A stretch of 64,000 nucleotides of DNA, from contig NZ_JAQGJM010000013.1 of NCBI RefSeq assembly GCF_028290625.1, positions 1 through 64,000 on the forward strand, written 5' to 3'. Shown piece after piece: positions 56,288 to 64,000 of this stretch. Each line of letters starts with the position of its first letter. The first letter of the stretch is position 1. The stretch is from Devosia sp. (GTDB lineage: Bacteria; Pseudomonadota; Alphaproteobacteria; Rhizobiales; Devosiaceae). Below the pieces are notes generated by a model. It did not search any database and was not told the origin of the DNA. It saw only the letters and a list, made by a program, of their open reading frames with translations. A program made the position numbers and the translations under genes.

Positions 56288-57567
56288 GCAGCCTTCTCCA
56301 CCAGCGCAGTCACACCTTGCCCGCCGGCGGTACATACTGAAATCAAGGCGCGCTTGCCAGCACCCGTCGCCAGCAGCTTGGCCGTCAGCCCGAGAATACG
56401 CGCCCCGGTCGCGGCAAAAGGATGGCCATAGGCCAGGCTCGAGCCCTTCACGTTGATCTTGGTTGGATCGATGGTGCCCATAACCTGGTCGCGCCCGAGC
56501 ACATCCTTGCAATATTGCGGATCGTTCCAGGCCGCCAGCGTGCAAAGCACTTGGGCGGCGAAGGCCTCGTGCAGTTCGAAATAGTCGATATCATCAAAGC
56601 TCAATTGCGCCCGCGCCAGTAATTCGGACACCGCGATAGTCGGCGCCATCAGCAGCCCTTCGCCATGAGCGAAGTCATTGCCGGCGACGCGGCCCATGGT
56701 GAGATAGGCCAGCACCGGCAGGCCGCGCGCCTTGGCCCAGTCTTCGCTGGCCAGCAGCACCGAGGAGGCTCCATCGGTCAGCGGCGTCGAGTTCGCGGCG
56801 GTCAGCGTGCCGCGGCCCGAGGTCTTGTCGAAGGCGGGCTTCATCGTCGCCATTTTGTCCAGCGTCGTGTCGGCCCGCACATTGTTGTCACGCACGAGGC
56901 CGGCGCATTGCACCAGCAGGTCGTCGTGGAAGCCCTCGTCATAGGCCTTGGCGGCGTTCTGGTGGCTGCGATAAGCCAACTCGTCCTGCGCCTGGCGGGT
57001 AATTCCCCATTGCCGCGCCATCAGCTCGCAGTGCTGGCCCATCGACATGCCAGTGCGCGGCTCGTTGACCGAGGGCGCCACCGGCGTCAGTTCGCCGAAC
57101 GAAAAGCCCTTGAAGGTCTTGAACTTCTCGCCCGTACTGCGCGCACGCGACAGTTCGATCATCCGGTGCTGGAATTTCGTGCCGAACACGATCGGACTGT
57201 CGCTGACCGTATCGGAGCCGGCGGCGATGCCGCTGTCGATCTCACCCGAGGCAATCTTGGCGCCGAGCACCAATGCCGCTTGCAGGCTCGTGCCGCACGC
57301 GATCTGGATCGTCGTTCCCGGCGTGCGCGGCGATAGCCCGGCGTCGAGGCTCGCCTCGCGCGCAATATTGAAATCGCGGCTATGGCCGATGACGGCGCCC
57401 GCCATCACCTCGTCGATTTTTTCACCCCTGAGACCATATTTGTCCGCCAGCCCGCCCAGCACCGTGGATAGCATCGAGAGGTTGGTCTCATCTTGATAGG
57501 CGGTATGGCCGCGCGCAAAGGGAATGCGGGCCGAGCCGACAATGGCAACTCTGCGAAGTTCGGTCAT
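56284..57567 (-). CDS. fadI: Acetyl-CoA acyltransferase (thiolase) of fatty-acid oxidation
   Basis: The 427-residue thiolase cuts 3-ketoacyl-CoA with CoA in the last step of beta-oxidation. The acyl-accepting cysteine is C91 in IACGTSLQAALVL. The base histidine is in AYGHPFAATGARI and the second cysteine in SVCTAGGQGVTALV. FELHEAFAAQVL is also a thiolase mark. The length and the FadI/FadA-like N-terminus (RRVAIVGSARIPFARG) suit a FadJ partner. The ATG at 57567 lies one base after the fadJ stop. Confidence 0.94.
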   Translation of the reverse strand: MTELRRVAIVGSARIPFARGHTAYQDETNLSMLSTVLGGLADKYGLRGEKIDEVMAGAVIGHSRDFNIAREASLDAGLSPRTPGTTIQIACGTSLQAALVLGAKIASGEIDSGIAAGSDTVSDSPIVFGTKFQHRMIELSRARSTGEKFKTFKGFSFGELTPVAPSVNEPRTGMSMGQHCELMARQWGITRQAQDELAYRSHQNAAKAYDEGFHDDLLVQCAGLVRDNNVRADTTLDKMATMKPAFDKTSGRGTLTAANSTPLTDGASSVLLASEDWAKARGLPVLAYLTMGRVAGNDFAHGEGLLMAPTIAVSELLARAQLSFDDIDYFELHEAFAAQVLCTLAAWNDPQYCKDVLGRDQVMGTIDPTKINVKGSSLAYGHPFAATGARILGLTAKLLATGAGKRALISVCTAGGQGVTALVEKAA

Positions 57568-57568
57568 T

Positions 57569-59530
57569 TCAAGCTTTCCCCTCTTGGCGCGCGCGCATCG
57601 GCCCGCCGAGGAACGGCGCAAAGCCCGTCCCCATGATCACCCCGATATCGGCGAGGTCGGCACTGGCGACGACGCCCTCGGACACAACCGTCTCGGTCAT
57701 GTCGATCAGCGGCTTCACCAGTTCGCGCCCAAGCGCCGCCAGGTCACGCCCCTCCGGCACCGGTCCCTTGACCGCCTTGCCATCGACCCATTTGTAAAAG
57801 CCCTCTCCGCTCTTGCGGCCGAGCTTGCCGGCCGCCAGCAGATCGGCGAATTGCGTATTGTCGCCCACCGGATGGCCGAGTTCCTTGGCCACCGACTTGC
57901 CGACGTCGAGGCCAACTGTATCCATCAGCTCGATCGGCCCCATCGGCATGCCGAAAGCGACCGCTGCCGCATCGAGCAATTCCTTGCTTTCGCCGCGCTC
58001 GACCCGCTCGACCGCAGCCAGCATATAGGGCATCAGCACACGGTTCACCAGGAACCCCGGCGCGGACTTCACCACGACTGGGCTCTTGCCGATGGCCAGC
58101 GCGAAGGCCGCGCCCTTGCCGATTTCTGCATCGGTGTTGAAGGCCGAGCGAATGACCTCGACCAGGGGCAATTGCGCCACCGGATTGAAGAAGTGCAGCC
58201 CGATCAGCCGCGCCGGATCTTTCAGCTTTTCAGCGATCCGCTCCAGTTCGATCGATGAGGTATTGGTGGCGAGGATCGCGCCCGGCTTGAGCTTGTCTTC
58301 CAGCCCGCCGAAGATGGCCTGCTTGACCTCGAGCTTTTCCACCACCGCCTCGATGATCACATCGGCCCGGCTGACGCCCTTGCCGGTGGGATCGGCTTCG
58401 AGCCGCATCACCGCCGCATCGATTTCGTATTTCTTGCGCAGCCGCTTCTTGAACAGCGCCTTGCCGCGATCCAGCGCCGGCTTGATGCGCTCCATGTCGA
58501 GGTCCTGCAGCGTCACGCTCATGCCGCGCAACGCGCACCAGGCCGCAATATCGCCGCCCATCACGCCCGCACCGATCACATGCACCCGCGCGAACTTGGC
58601 GCCCTTGAGGCCCTGCTTCTTGAGGCTTTCGGACAGGAAGAACACCCGGCGCAGATTGGCTGCCGTATCGGTGCCCATCAGTGGCACGAAAGGCTCGATC
58701 TCGCCCCGGCTCATCGCCTGCCAGTCATTGCCGTGCTTTTCGAACAGGTCGATCAACGCGTAGGGCGCCGGATAATGTTCCTTGCGGGCCTTCTTGGCGA
58801 CCTCGTCGCGCATCTTGCTGGCGGCATAGCCACGCAACGGCCCCATGCCCATGATGCGCTTGGTGAAGCCGGCAACACCCGACTTGCGCTTCTGCGCAAC
58901 CGCCTTGCGGGCTTCCCAGCCCAGCATATCGCGATGCCGCACCAGCTTGTCGACCAGCCCCATGCCGCGCGCCGCGCCGGCCTTGAGCATGCGCCCGGTC
59001 AGCATGATGCCCATGGCGTCGACCGGCCCGGCCTGACGGATCGAACGGCCGGTGCCGCCGAAACCCGGAAAAATGCCGAGGCCGACTTCGGGGAAGCCGA
59101 TCCGTGTCTTGTCGTCATTGACGGCGATGCGATAGTGGCAGGCCAGCGCCAGTTCCAATCCGCCCCCGAGGCAGAAGCCGTGGATGCCGGCGATCATCGG
59201 AATTTTTAGGTTCTCGATCCGCTGGAACAGCGCATGTGTGCGTTTCAGCGCCTCCGGCAGCACCGAAAAGTCGCTCATCGCATCGAACTCTGACACGTCC
59301 GCGCCGGCGATGAACCCACTGTCCTTGCCGGACAGCAGAATGACGCCGGTCAATTCCTTGGAGCTCGCCAGTTCCTCGAACTGCGCCACCAGGCCCTCAA
59401 GCTCGGTGATCGCCTCGCGGCTCAGCGTATTGACCGGGGCGCCGGGCGTATTGATGGTCAGCCAGCCGAGCTGCTCCACATCGATTGCGAAGTGCCAGTG
59501 CTTGGTCTGCGTCACCTTAGGCTGAAACAT
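57569..59530 (-). CDS. fadJ: Fatty-acid oxidation complex alpha subunit (enoyl-CoA hydratase / 3-hydroxyacyl-CoA dehydrogenase)
   Basis: The 653-residue protein hydrates enoyl-CoA and then oxidises 3-hydroxyacyl-CoA with NAD+. The hydratase part has SGKDSGFIAGADVSEF, GFCLGGGLELALACHYRIA and GFPEVGLGIFPGFGG with both catalytic glutamates. The dehydrogenase part has VIGAGVMGGDIAAWCA, LHFFNPVAQLPLVEVI and GFLVNRVLMPYM. The ATG at 59530 has GAGGAG six bases upstream; 36 extra upstream codons are open but overlap a repeat and are rejected. It is co-transcribed with thiolase and follows fadE after a family B repeat. Confidence 0.95.
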   Translation of the reverse strand: MFQPKVTQTKHWHFAIDVEQLGWLTINTPGAPVNTLSREAITELEGLVAQFEELASSKELTGVILLSGKDSGFIAGADVSEFDAMSDFSVLPEALKRTHALFQRIENLKIPMIAGIHGFCLGGGLELALACHYRIAVNDDKTRIGFPEVGLGIFPGFGGTGRSIRQAGPVDAMGIMLTGRMLKAGAARGMGLVDKLVRHRDMLGWEARKAVAQKRKSGVAGFTKRIMGMGPLRGYAASKMRDEVAKKARKEHYPAPYALIDLFEKHGNDWQAMSRGEIEPFVPLMGTDTAANLRRVFFLSESLKKQGLKGAKFARVHVIGAGVMGGDIAAWCALRGMSVTLQDLDMERIKPALDRGKALFKKRLRKKYEIDAAVMRLEADPTGKGVSRADVIIEAVVEKLEVKQAIFGGLEDKLKPGAILATNTSSIELERIAEKLKDPARLIGLHFFNPVAQLPLVEVIRSAFNTDAEIGKGAAFALAIGKSPVVVKSAPGFLVNRVLMPYMLAAVERVERGESKELLDAAAVAFGMPMGPIELMDTVGLDVGKSVAKELGHPVGDNTQFADLLAAGKLGRKSGEGFYKWVDGKAVKGPVPEGRDLAALGRELVKPLIDMTETVVSEGVVASADLADIGVIMGTGFAPFLGGPMRARQEGKA

Positions 59531-59552
59531 CTTTGCTCCTCGGTCATCCCGC

Positions 59553-59647
59553 CACGCCCTCGTGGTTCGAGGGTCGCTTCGCTCCCGCCTCACCATGAGG
59601 ACTACTGGAAGCGCGATCTCACGCGAGCCTCGAACCACGAGGGCGTG
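59553..59647. repeat. Palindromic intergenic repeat, family B copy 1
   Basis: Outer arms CACGCCCTCGTGGTTCGAGG (59553-59572) and its inverse (59628-59647) are perfect 20-base repeats around a 55-base core that contains CCTCACCATGAGG. A second copy is at 62345-62471. It lies between fadE and fadJ. Confidence 0.9.
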
Positions 59648-59653
59648 ACACGC

Positions 59654-62125
59654 CTATTCCGCCGCTGCCTTGTGCCCGTGCTCGGCCGCCAACGCACCCG
59701 GATCGAAATCATCCACCTTCACCACCCGGTCGGTCGCTTCATCCGCCGCCCGCATGATGCCGGCTTCATTGTCGTTGAGCACGCCGGCCGCCACGGCGTC
59801 AGCGATGGCATCGCGATCCAGCCGCCGCTCGATCACGCCCTTGCGGGCCGCCTTGGCGAACTTGGCTTCGATCTCCTCGGCCTCGGTGACCTTGATCAGC
59901 GCGTCTTCGAGCACGCCGGTCACGTCATTGGGGTCCATCGACACATAGGTGCCGGTGGTCAGGCGGTCGCGGAAAGCGCCGGGGCGCAGCACGGCGCGCA
60001 CGAACCGATAATTGATGCGATCAGTCGCCGGCTTGGCATGGCGCCCGAGCGGGAAGCACAGGAACCGCATCATATTGGCCATCACGCCATTGGGGAAGTT
60101 GGCGAAAATCTCGCCAAAGCTCTTTTCCATCTTGGCGACGAGGTCGGCCATGATCGCATCGACGACGATCTTGTCCTCGGCGATGCGGCCTTCCTCGTCG
60201 TACCGCTTGAGAGTGGCCGACATCATGTAGAGATCGCCCAGGATATCGGCCATGCGGCCCGAAATCATCTGCTTGCGCTTGAGCGCGCCGCCCAGGAACA
60301 CGGTGGTCCAATCGGCCACCAGCGCGAAGGCCTGGCTGTAGCGGTGCAGTTGGCGATACCAATGCGCCATCTCGCCGTCGTTCGGCGTCGAAGCGAAGGC
60401 GCCGCCCGAAATACCGTGCAGGAAGCTGGCGGCGATATTGCGCAGCATGAAGCTGGTATGGCCGCCAAACGCCTTGTCGAAATCGTCCAGCCCGGCCTTC
60501 TTGTCGGGGTTCTGTACCGACTCGATTTCCCGATAGAGGAATGGATGCGCCCGAAGCACACCCTGCGCGAAGGTCATCAGCGTGCGCGTCAAAATATTGG
60601 CGCCCTCCACCGTGATCGCTACGGGCGTCGCCATATAGGCGCCGAACAGATAATTAGTCGGCCCATCCTGGATCGCCCGTCCACCGTGGATGTCGAAGGC
60701 GTCGTTGAGGCTTTCGCGCATGGCTTCGGTGGCGCGGTATTTCAGCAGCGCCGAAATCACCGCCGGGCGTTGGCCTTCGTCGACCATCGATGCCGTCAGC
60801 CGCCGCGCCGCTTCATAGGTGTAGGAGTTCTTGACCATCCGAGCCATCGGCTCGGCGACGCCTTCCATGATGCCGACCGGAATGCCGAACTGGCGGCGCA
60901 CCCGTGCATAGGCCGAGCTGACGCGCAGGCTCTGCTTGATCGAGATCGAGCCGATCGCCGGAAGCGAAATGGCGCGGCCGGTCGACAGGCACTCCATTAG
61001 CATGCGCCAGCCCTGCCCGGCATAGTCAGTGCCGCCGATCAGGAAATCCATCGGGATGAAGACGTCAGTGCCCTTGGTCGGCCCGTTCATGAAGGCCTGC
61101 CGCGCCGGATAATGCCGGCGGCCGATTTCCACGCCCGGATGGGTCGAGGGCACCAAGGCCAGCGTGATGCCGACCTTCTCGCCCTTGCCGAGCAGATTAT
61201 CCGGATCGTGCATGATGAAGGCGAGGCCCACCAAAGTCGCCACCGGCGCCAATGTGATGTAGCGCTTGTCCCAGCTCAGCTTCACGCCGAGCACTTCCTT
61301 GCCCTCGTACATGCCCTTGGTGACAATGCCGATATCGCGCATGCCGCCCGCATCCGAGCCCGAATGCACGCCGGTCAGCGCAAAACACGGTACTTCCAGG
61401 CCCTTGGCCAGCCGGTGCAGGTATTTGGCTTTCTGCTCTGCCGTGCCGTATTTTTCCAGCAATTCGCCGGGCCCGAGCGAGTTGGGCACCATCACGGTGA
61501 TGCCGGCTGCGACCGAGCGGCTCGACACTTTCGAGACGATCATCGACTGCGCCTGGGCGGTGAAGCCCAGCCCGCCATGCTCCTTGCCGATCAGCATGCC
61601 GAGGAAGCCGTTTTCCTTGAGGAACTGCCACACTTCCGGCGACAGGTCGCTGCGGTTATGCCGCGTATCCCAGTCGTCGATCATCTTGCAGACGACATTG
61701 ACCGGGCCATCAAGGAACGCCTGCTCCTCGGCGCTCAGCGTCAATGGACGGATCGAAGTTAGCTTGGTCCAGTCGGGACGGCCGGAAAACAGTTCGGCAT
61801 CCCAGCCAACCGTGCCGGCATCCAGCGCTTCCTGTTCGGTCCGGCTGACACGTGGCAAGATGGACTTGACCATGCCGTAGACCGGCTTGGTGACCGCCAC
61901 CTTGCGGATAGCTTCGACCGACAGCAGCAGCAGAATAATGGCCGGCAGCAGCACCAGGATCAGCCCGCCAATATCGGTCGCGAAAATCGCGCCCGCGCCG
62001 GTAAAGTCCACCCGCGTCAGCAGCCCGATGACCAGCGCCGCCACGCCCCATTGCCACAGCGGCGATTGGCGCACTGCCAGAACTGCAGCCACGACCAGAC
62101 TGATCACGATAAGCGCTAGTGTCAT
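59654..62125 (-). CDS. fadE: Acyl-CoA dehydrogenase, FadE type
   Basis: FadE is the FAD-dependent first enzyme of beta-oxidation. The 823-residue length matches the large FadE form (about 814 in Escherichia coli). Two hydrophobic N-terminal spans (LALIVISLVVAAVLAV and LILVLLPAIILLLLSV) should anchor it in the membrane. Then come PEVWQFLKENGFLGMLIGKEHGG, the substrate and flavin regions (CFALTGVHSGSDAGGM, SWDKRYITLAPVATLVG) and the catalytic region near AIQDGPTNYLFGAYMATPVAI. It begins the operon with fadJ and thiolase, but the repeat between it and fadJ may allow separate transcripts. A palindromic operator lies on its promoter. Confidence 0.96.
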   Translation of the reverse strand: MTLALIVISLVVAAVLAVRQSPLWQWGVAALVIGLLTRVDFTGAGAIFATDIGGLILVLLPAIILLLLSVEAIRKVAVTKPVYGMVKSILPRVSRTEQEALDAGTVGWDAELFSGRPDWTKLTSIRPLTLSAEEQAFLDGPVNVVCKMIDDWDTRHNRSDLSPEVWQFLKENGFLGMLIGKEHGGLGFTAQAQSMIVSKVSSRSVAAGITVMVPNSLGPGELLEKYGTAEQKAKYLHRLAKGLEVPCFALTGVHSGSDAGGMRDIGIVTKGMYEGKEVLGVKLSWDKRYITLAPVATLVGLAFIMHDPDNLLGKGEKVGITLALVPSTHPGVEIGRRHYPARQAFMNGPTKGTDVFIPMDFLIGGTDYAGQGWRMLMECLSTGRAISLPAIGSISIKQSLRVSSAYARVRRQFGIPVGIMEGVAEPMARMVKNSYTYEAARRLTASMVDEGQRPAVISALLKYRATEAMRESLNDAFDIHGGRAIQDGPTNYLFGAYMATPVAITVEGANILTRTLMTFAQGVLRAHPFLYREIESVQNPDKKAGLDDFDKAFGGHTSFMLRNIAASFLHGISGGAFASTPNDGEMAHWYRQLHRYSQAFALVADWTTVFLGGALKRKQMISGRMADILGDLYMMSATLKRYDEEGRIAEDKIVVDAIMADLVAKMEKSFGEIFANFPNGVMANMMRFLCFPLGRHAKPATDRINYRFVRAVLRPGAFRDRLTTGTYVSMDPNDVTGVLEDALIKVTEAEEIEAKFAKAARKGVIERRLDRDAIADAVAAGVLNDNEAGIMRAADEATDRVVKVDDFDPGALAAEHGHKAAAE

Positions 62126-62265
62126 GTCGTCCCCTCCTCAGCGCCGCATCCGTTGCCCCGGATGACGTCGCATTCCCCAAACCCAGGCGAAGAGCCGACT
62201 GTCGCCAGCATATTCACGCAAGGCCGCGCTCATCATAGCGCGCCGTCTCTTAACGATTGACCGAC

Positions 62266-62293
62266 AGTTTAGTACAATTGACGTTTACGTCAA
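62266..62293 (-). promoter_or_regulatory. fadE promoter with palindromic operator
   Basis: On the minus strand TTGACG (62293-62288) is followed by a 16-base spacer and TAAACT (62271-62266). The perfect palindrome TTGACGTTTACGTCAA (62278-62293) covers the -35 and most of the spacer, a good place for a repressor. The motif resembles operators of MerR-type LiuR regulators of acyl-CoA catabolism. Confidence 0.75.
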
Positions 62294-62344
62294 CCATTTG
62301 CCGATTAGGTTAGGGTTTGCGGCGATTTTACTGGAACATAGTGC

Positions 62345-62471
62345 CACGCCCTCGTGGTTCGAGGCTCGCAAAGAGCTCGCACCTCACCATGAGGGCTGAT
62401 GGGACTCTGTGCCGTTTCAGTAGTCCTCATGGTGAGGTGGGAGCGCAGCGACCCTCGAACCACGAGGCGTG
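62345..62471. repeat. Palindromic intergenic repeat, family B copy 2
   Basis: Outer arms CACGCCCTCGTGGTTCGAGG (62345-62364) and CCTCGAACCACGAGGCGTG (62453-62471, one base shorter). The inner arms CCTCACCATGAGG and CCTCATGGTGAGG are spaced by a longer loop than in copy 1. The two copies bracket fadE. Confidence 0.9.
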
Positions 62472-62505
62472 GCACAATCCCCCCGTCAAAAGCTCGGGCA
62501 CCTGT

Positions 62506-62534
62506 TTGACGCTAACGTAAAGCCGTGGGATACT
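62506..62534 (+). promoter_or_regulatory. fadD promoter with palindromic operator
   Basis: TTGACG (62506-62511), a 17-base spacer and GATACT (62529-62534) form a likely promoter. The operator TTGACGCTAACGTAAA (62506-62521) overlaps the -35 exactly as in fadE, with two mismatches in its right half. Confidence 0.7.
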
Positions 62535-62591
62535 TGACCCAACTCGATCCGCGCCAAAGCGGACGCCGGCAGCGCCCCTGGAGGATATCTG

Positions 62592-64000
62592 ATGGATACC
62601 GCACTCGACACGTCCGTGCCGACACCCCTGCGGCCCTGGATTGGGAGCTATCCCGACGGCATCCGTTGGGACGTGGCCATCGATACCCGCCCGGTGCACG
62701 AGCAGGTACTGGCCGCCTGTGCCAAGGACCCCTTCGCCCCCGCCATGGATTTCATGGGCGGCACCACCAGCTTCGGCGATCTGGCCCGCAAGATCATCGC
62801 CTTTGCGGGCGCCCTGCAGCACCAGTTCGGCATCACCAAGGGCAGCCGCATCATGCTGATGCTGCCCAATACGCCGTTTTACCCGATCGCCTATTATGGC
62901 GTGCTGCGCGCCGGCGGAATCGTGGTCAATTGCAATCCGCTCTACACCATCAAGGAACTCAGCCAGATCGCCGAAAACGCCGATGCGGAGGTGCTGATTA
63001 CCCTCGATCTCAAGATGATCTTCGAAAAGGCCGAGGCGCTGGTCGAGCAGGGCCACATCAAGTCGGTCGTGGTCTGCCACTTCCCCGATGCCCTGCCGCT
63101 GGTCAAGAAGGTCCTCTACTCCGTCGCCAAGCGCAAGGACCTGTCCCGGCCCAGCAAGTCGCGCATTGCCCGCAGCATCACCTATTTCGACGAGATGATC
63201 TCGCGCCACGAGACCCCCGACGCCGTTGTCATCGACGCCACCAAGGACATCGCCGTCCAGCAATATACCGGCGGCACCACCGGCATTCCGCGCGGCGCCC
63301 TGCTGACCCACGCCAATATCGCCGCCAATATGAGCCAGATCGACAAATGGGGCGGCGGCATCTTTTATCCGCCTTCGAAGGTCGTCGCGGTGCTTCCGTT
63401 CTTCCATATCTTCGCCATGACGGTCTGCATGAACGTGCCCCTCTGCAACGGCACCCAGATTGTCATGCTGCCGCGCTTCGATCTCAAGGACTTGCTGGCG
63501 CTGCTGGTGCGCACCCGCGCCAATATCCTGCCTGCCGTGCCAACCCTGCTCACCGCCATCGCTCGCGCCGATAGCGCCACCGCCGATAGCCTCAAGAGCA
63601 TCGAGGTCGCCATTTCGGGCGGCGCGGCTTTGTCCGACGAAATCCGCGCCGAATATGTCAAGAAATCAAGCGCCCTGCTGGCCGAAGGCTATGGGCTGAC
63701 CGAGGCTTCCCCGGTGGTGTGCTGCGCCGCCCTGCGCGTCCCATCCAAGCCCATGTCCATCGGCATGCCGCTGCCCGGCACCGATATCCGCTTTGTCGAT
63801 CCGGACACCGGCAAGGTCGTGGGCATCGGTGAAAATGGCGAATTGCAGGTCAAGGGCCCGCAGGTCATGGCCGGCTATTACAAGGATGAGGAGGCCACGC
63901 GCGGCGCTTTCCAGGATGGCTGGCTGCGCACCGGCGATGTCGGCCACATGGACGACGAAGGCTATGTGTTCCTCGTTGACCGCATCAAGGACCTGATCAT
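62592..64000 (+). CDS. fadD: Long-chain fatty-acid CoA ligase (partial, 3' end outside)
   Basis: The ATG at 62592 has GGAGG eight bases upstream, and the frame stays open to the window end, giving about 469 residues. The protein activates fatty acids to acyl-CoA using ATP. It has the AMP-binding motif QYTGGTTGIPRGALLTHAN, then VLPFFHIFAMTVCMN, AISGGAALSDEI, LLAEGYGLTEASPVV and DGWLRTGDVGHMDDEGYVFLVDRIKD (in part: WLRTGDVGHMDDEGYVFL). The C-terminal lysine domain is beyond the edge. It is divergent from fadE and shares the palindromic operator, fitting a beta-oxidation locus. Exact chain-length preference is unknown. Confidence 0.93.
   Translation, partial: MDTALDTSVPTPLRPWIGSYPDGIRWDVAIDTRPVHEQVLAACAKDPFAPAMDFMGGTTSFGDLARKIIAFAGALQHQFGITKGSRIMLMLPNTPFYPIAYYGVLRAGGIVVNCNPLYTIKELSQIAENADAEVLITLDLKMIFEKAEALVEQGHIKSVVVCHFPDALPLVKKVLYSVAKRKDLSRPSKSRIARSITYFDEMISRHETPDAVVIDATKDIAVQQYTGGTTGIPRGALLTHANIAANMSQIDKWGGGIFYPPSKVVAVLPFFHIFAMTVCMNVPLCNGTQIVMLPRFDLKDLLALLVRTRANILPAVPTLLTAIARADSATADSLKSIEVAISGGAALSDEIRAEYVKKSSALLAEGYGLTEASPVVCCAALRVPSKPMSIGMPLPGTDIRFVDPDTGKVVGIGENGELQVKGPQVMAGYYKDEEATRGAFQDGWLRTGDVGHMDDEGYVFLVDRIKDLI

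Larger units (their letters stand above)
62126..62591. other. Divergent regulatory region between fadE and fadD
   Basis: This 466-base gap contains the fadE promoter with operator (62266-62293), family B repeat copy 2 (62345-62471) and the fadD promoter with operator (62506-62534). The rest shows no gene or RNA. The two operators are 213 bases apart. Confidence 0.8.

Noticed and set aside
59553..59647. GTGGTTCGAGG stretches that look like tRNA T-arms
   Set aside because: They are arms of the family B inverted repeat; no acceptor stem, D-arm or anticodon arm can be drawn around them.
62525..63574. Plus-strand frame of 349 codons at the fadD start
   Set aside because: It is Arg/Pro-rich and out of frame with the acyl-CoA ligase, whose correct frame opens at 62592 with a good ribosome site and all AMP-binding motifs.

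Overview
The window reads as chromosome of a GC-rich alphaproteobacterium of the order Hyphomicrobiales, most like the Devosia group. This rests on several pieces: a three-part proton-translocating transhydrogenase (pntAA, pntAB, pntB), a bacterial aa3-oxidase subunit IV, a GapR/DUF2312 gene beside DUF1036 and pyruvate kinase genes, many Ugp/Mal-type sugar ABC operons, and short palindromic intergenic repeats. I see no rRNA, tRNA, CRISPR array, insertion sequence or prophage. Coding density is very high and base use is even, so nothing looks recently acquired apart from small repeats and a toxin-antitoxin pair.

Layout. 0-13.4 kb: a quinone-oxidoreductase remnant with an internal in-frame deletion, a DUF488 gene, the pnt operon, an oxidase subunit, oligoendopeptidase F, an orphan sigma-54 response regulator, a Tat-exported PhoX-type phosphatase convergent with polyphosphate kinase 2, and an NmrA-type reductase pair divergent from a LysR regulator. 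13.4-17.1 kb: bifunctional PutA. 17.2-32.9 kb: a large catabolic block with two complete Ugp-type ABC importers. The first carries an argininosuccinate-lyase-like enzyme inside the operon and diverges from a ROK regulator and a large PIG-L deacetylase. The second carries a nucleoside hydrolase and diverges from a GcvA-like LysR regulator.

33-50 kb: a Dcp-type peptidase, an L,D-transpeptidase followed by a YcbK/MepK-type murein endopeptidase with a very long tail, dxs, a miniature flagellar rod-like protein, a polyprenyl-phosphate glycosyltransferase divergent from a PIG-V-type mannosyltransferase, a secreted HEMVH metalloprotein, gapR, DUF1036, pyruvate kinase, TM2 and SRPBCC proteins, rpmJ and a CheY-like protein. 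50-55.5 kb: an opp-type peptide importer. 55.6-56.1 kb: a ParE-type toxin-antitoxin pair.

56-64 kb: a fatty-acid beta-oxidation locus. FadE, FadJ and thiolase are on the minus strand; a FadD-type ligase is divergent and runs off the window end. A 16-base palindrome of the form TTGACGTTTACGTCAA sits on the predicted promoters of fadE and fadD, and a third copy lies upstream of oppA. This suggests a shared regulator that is not encoded here. The most unusual items are this candidate regulon, the lyase/deacetylase/nucleoside-hydrolase catabolic block, the palindromic repeat families, the Lys/Ala/Pro tail on PntAA and a terminator-like hairpin in the rpmJ leader.
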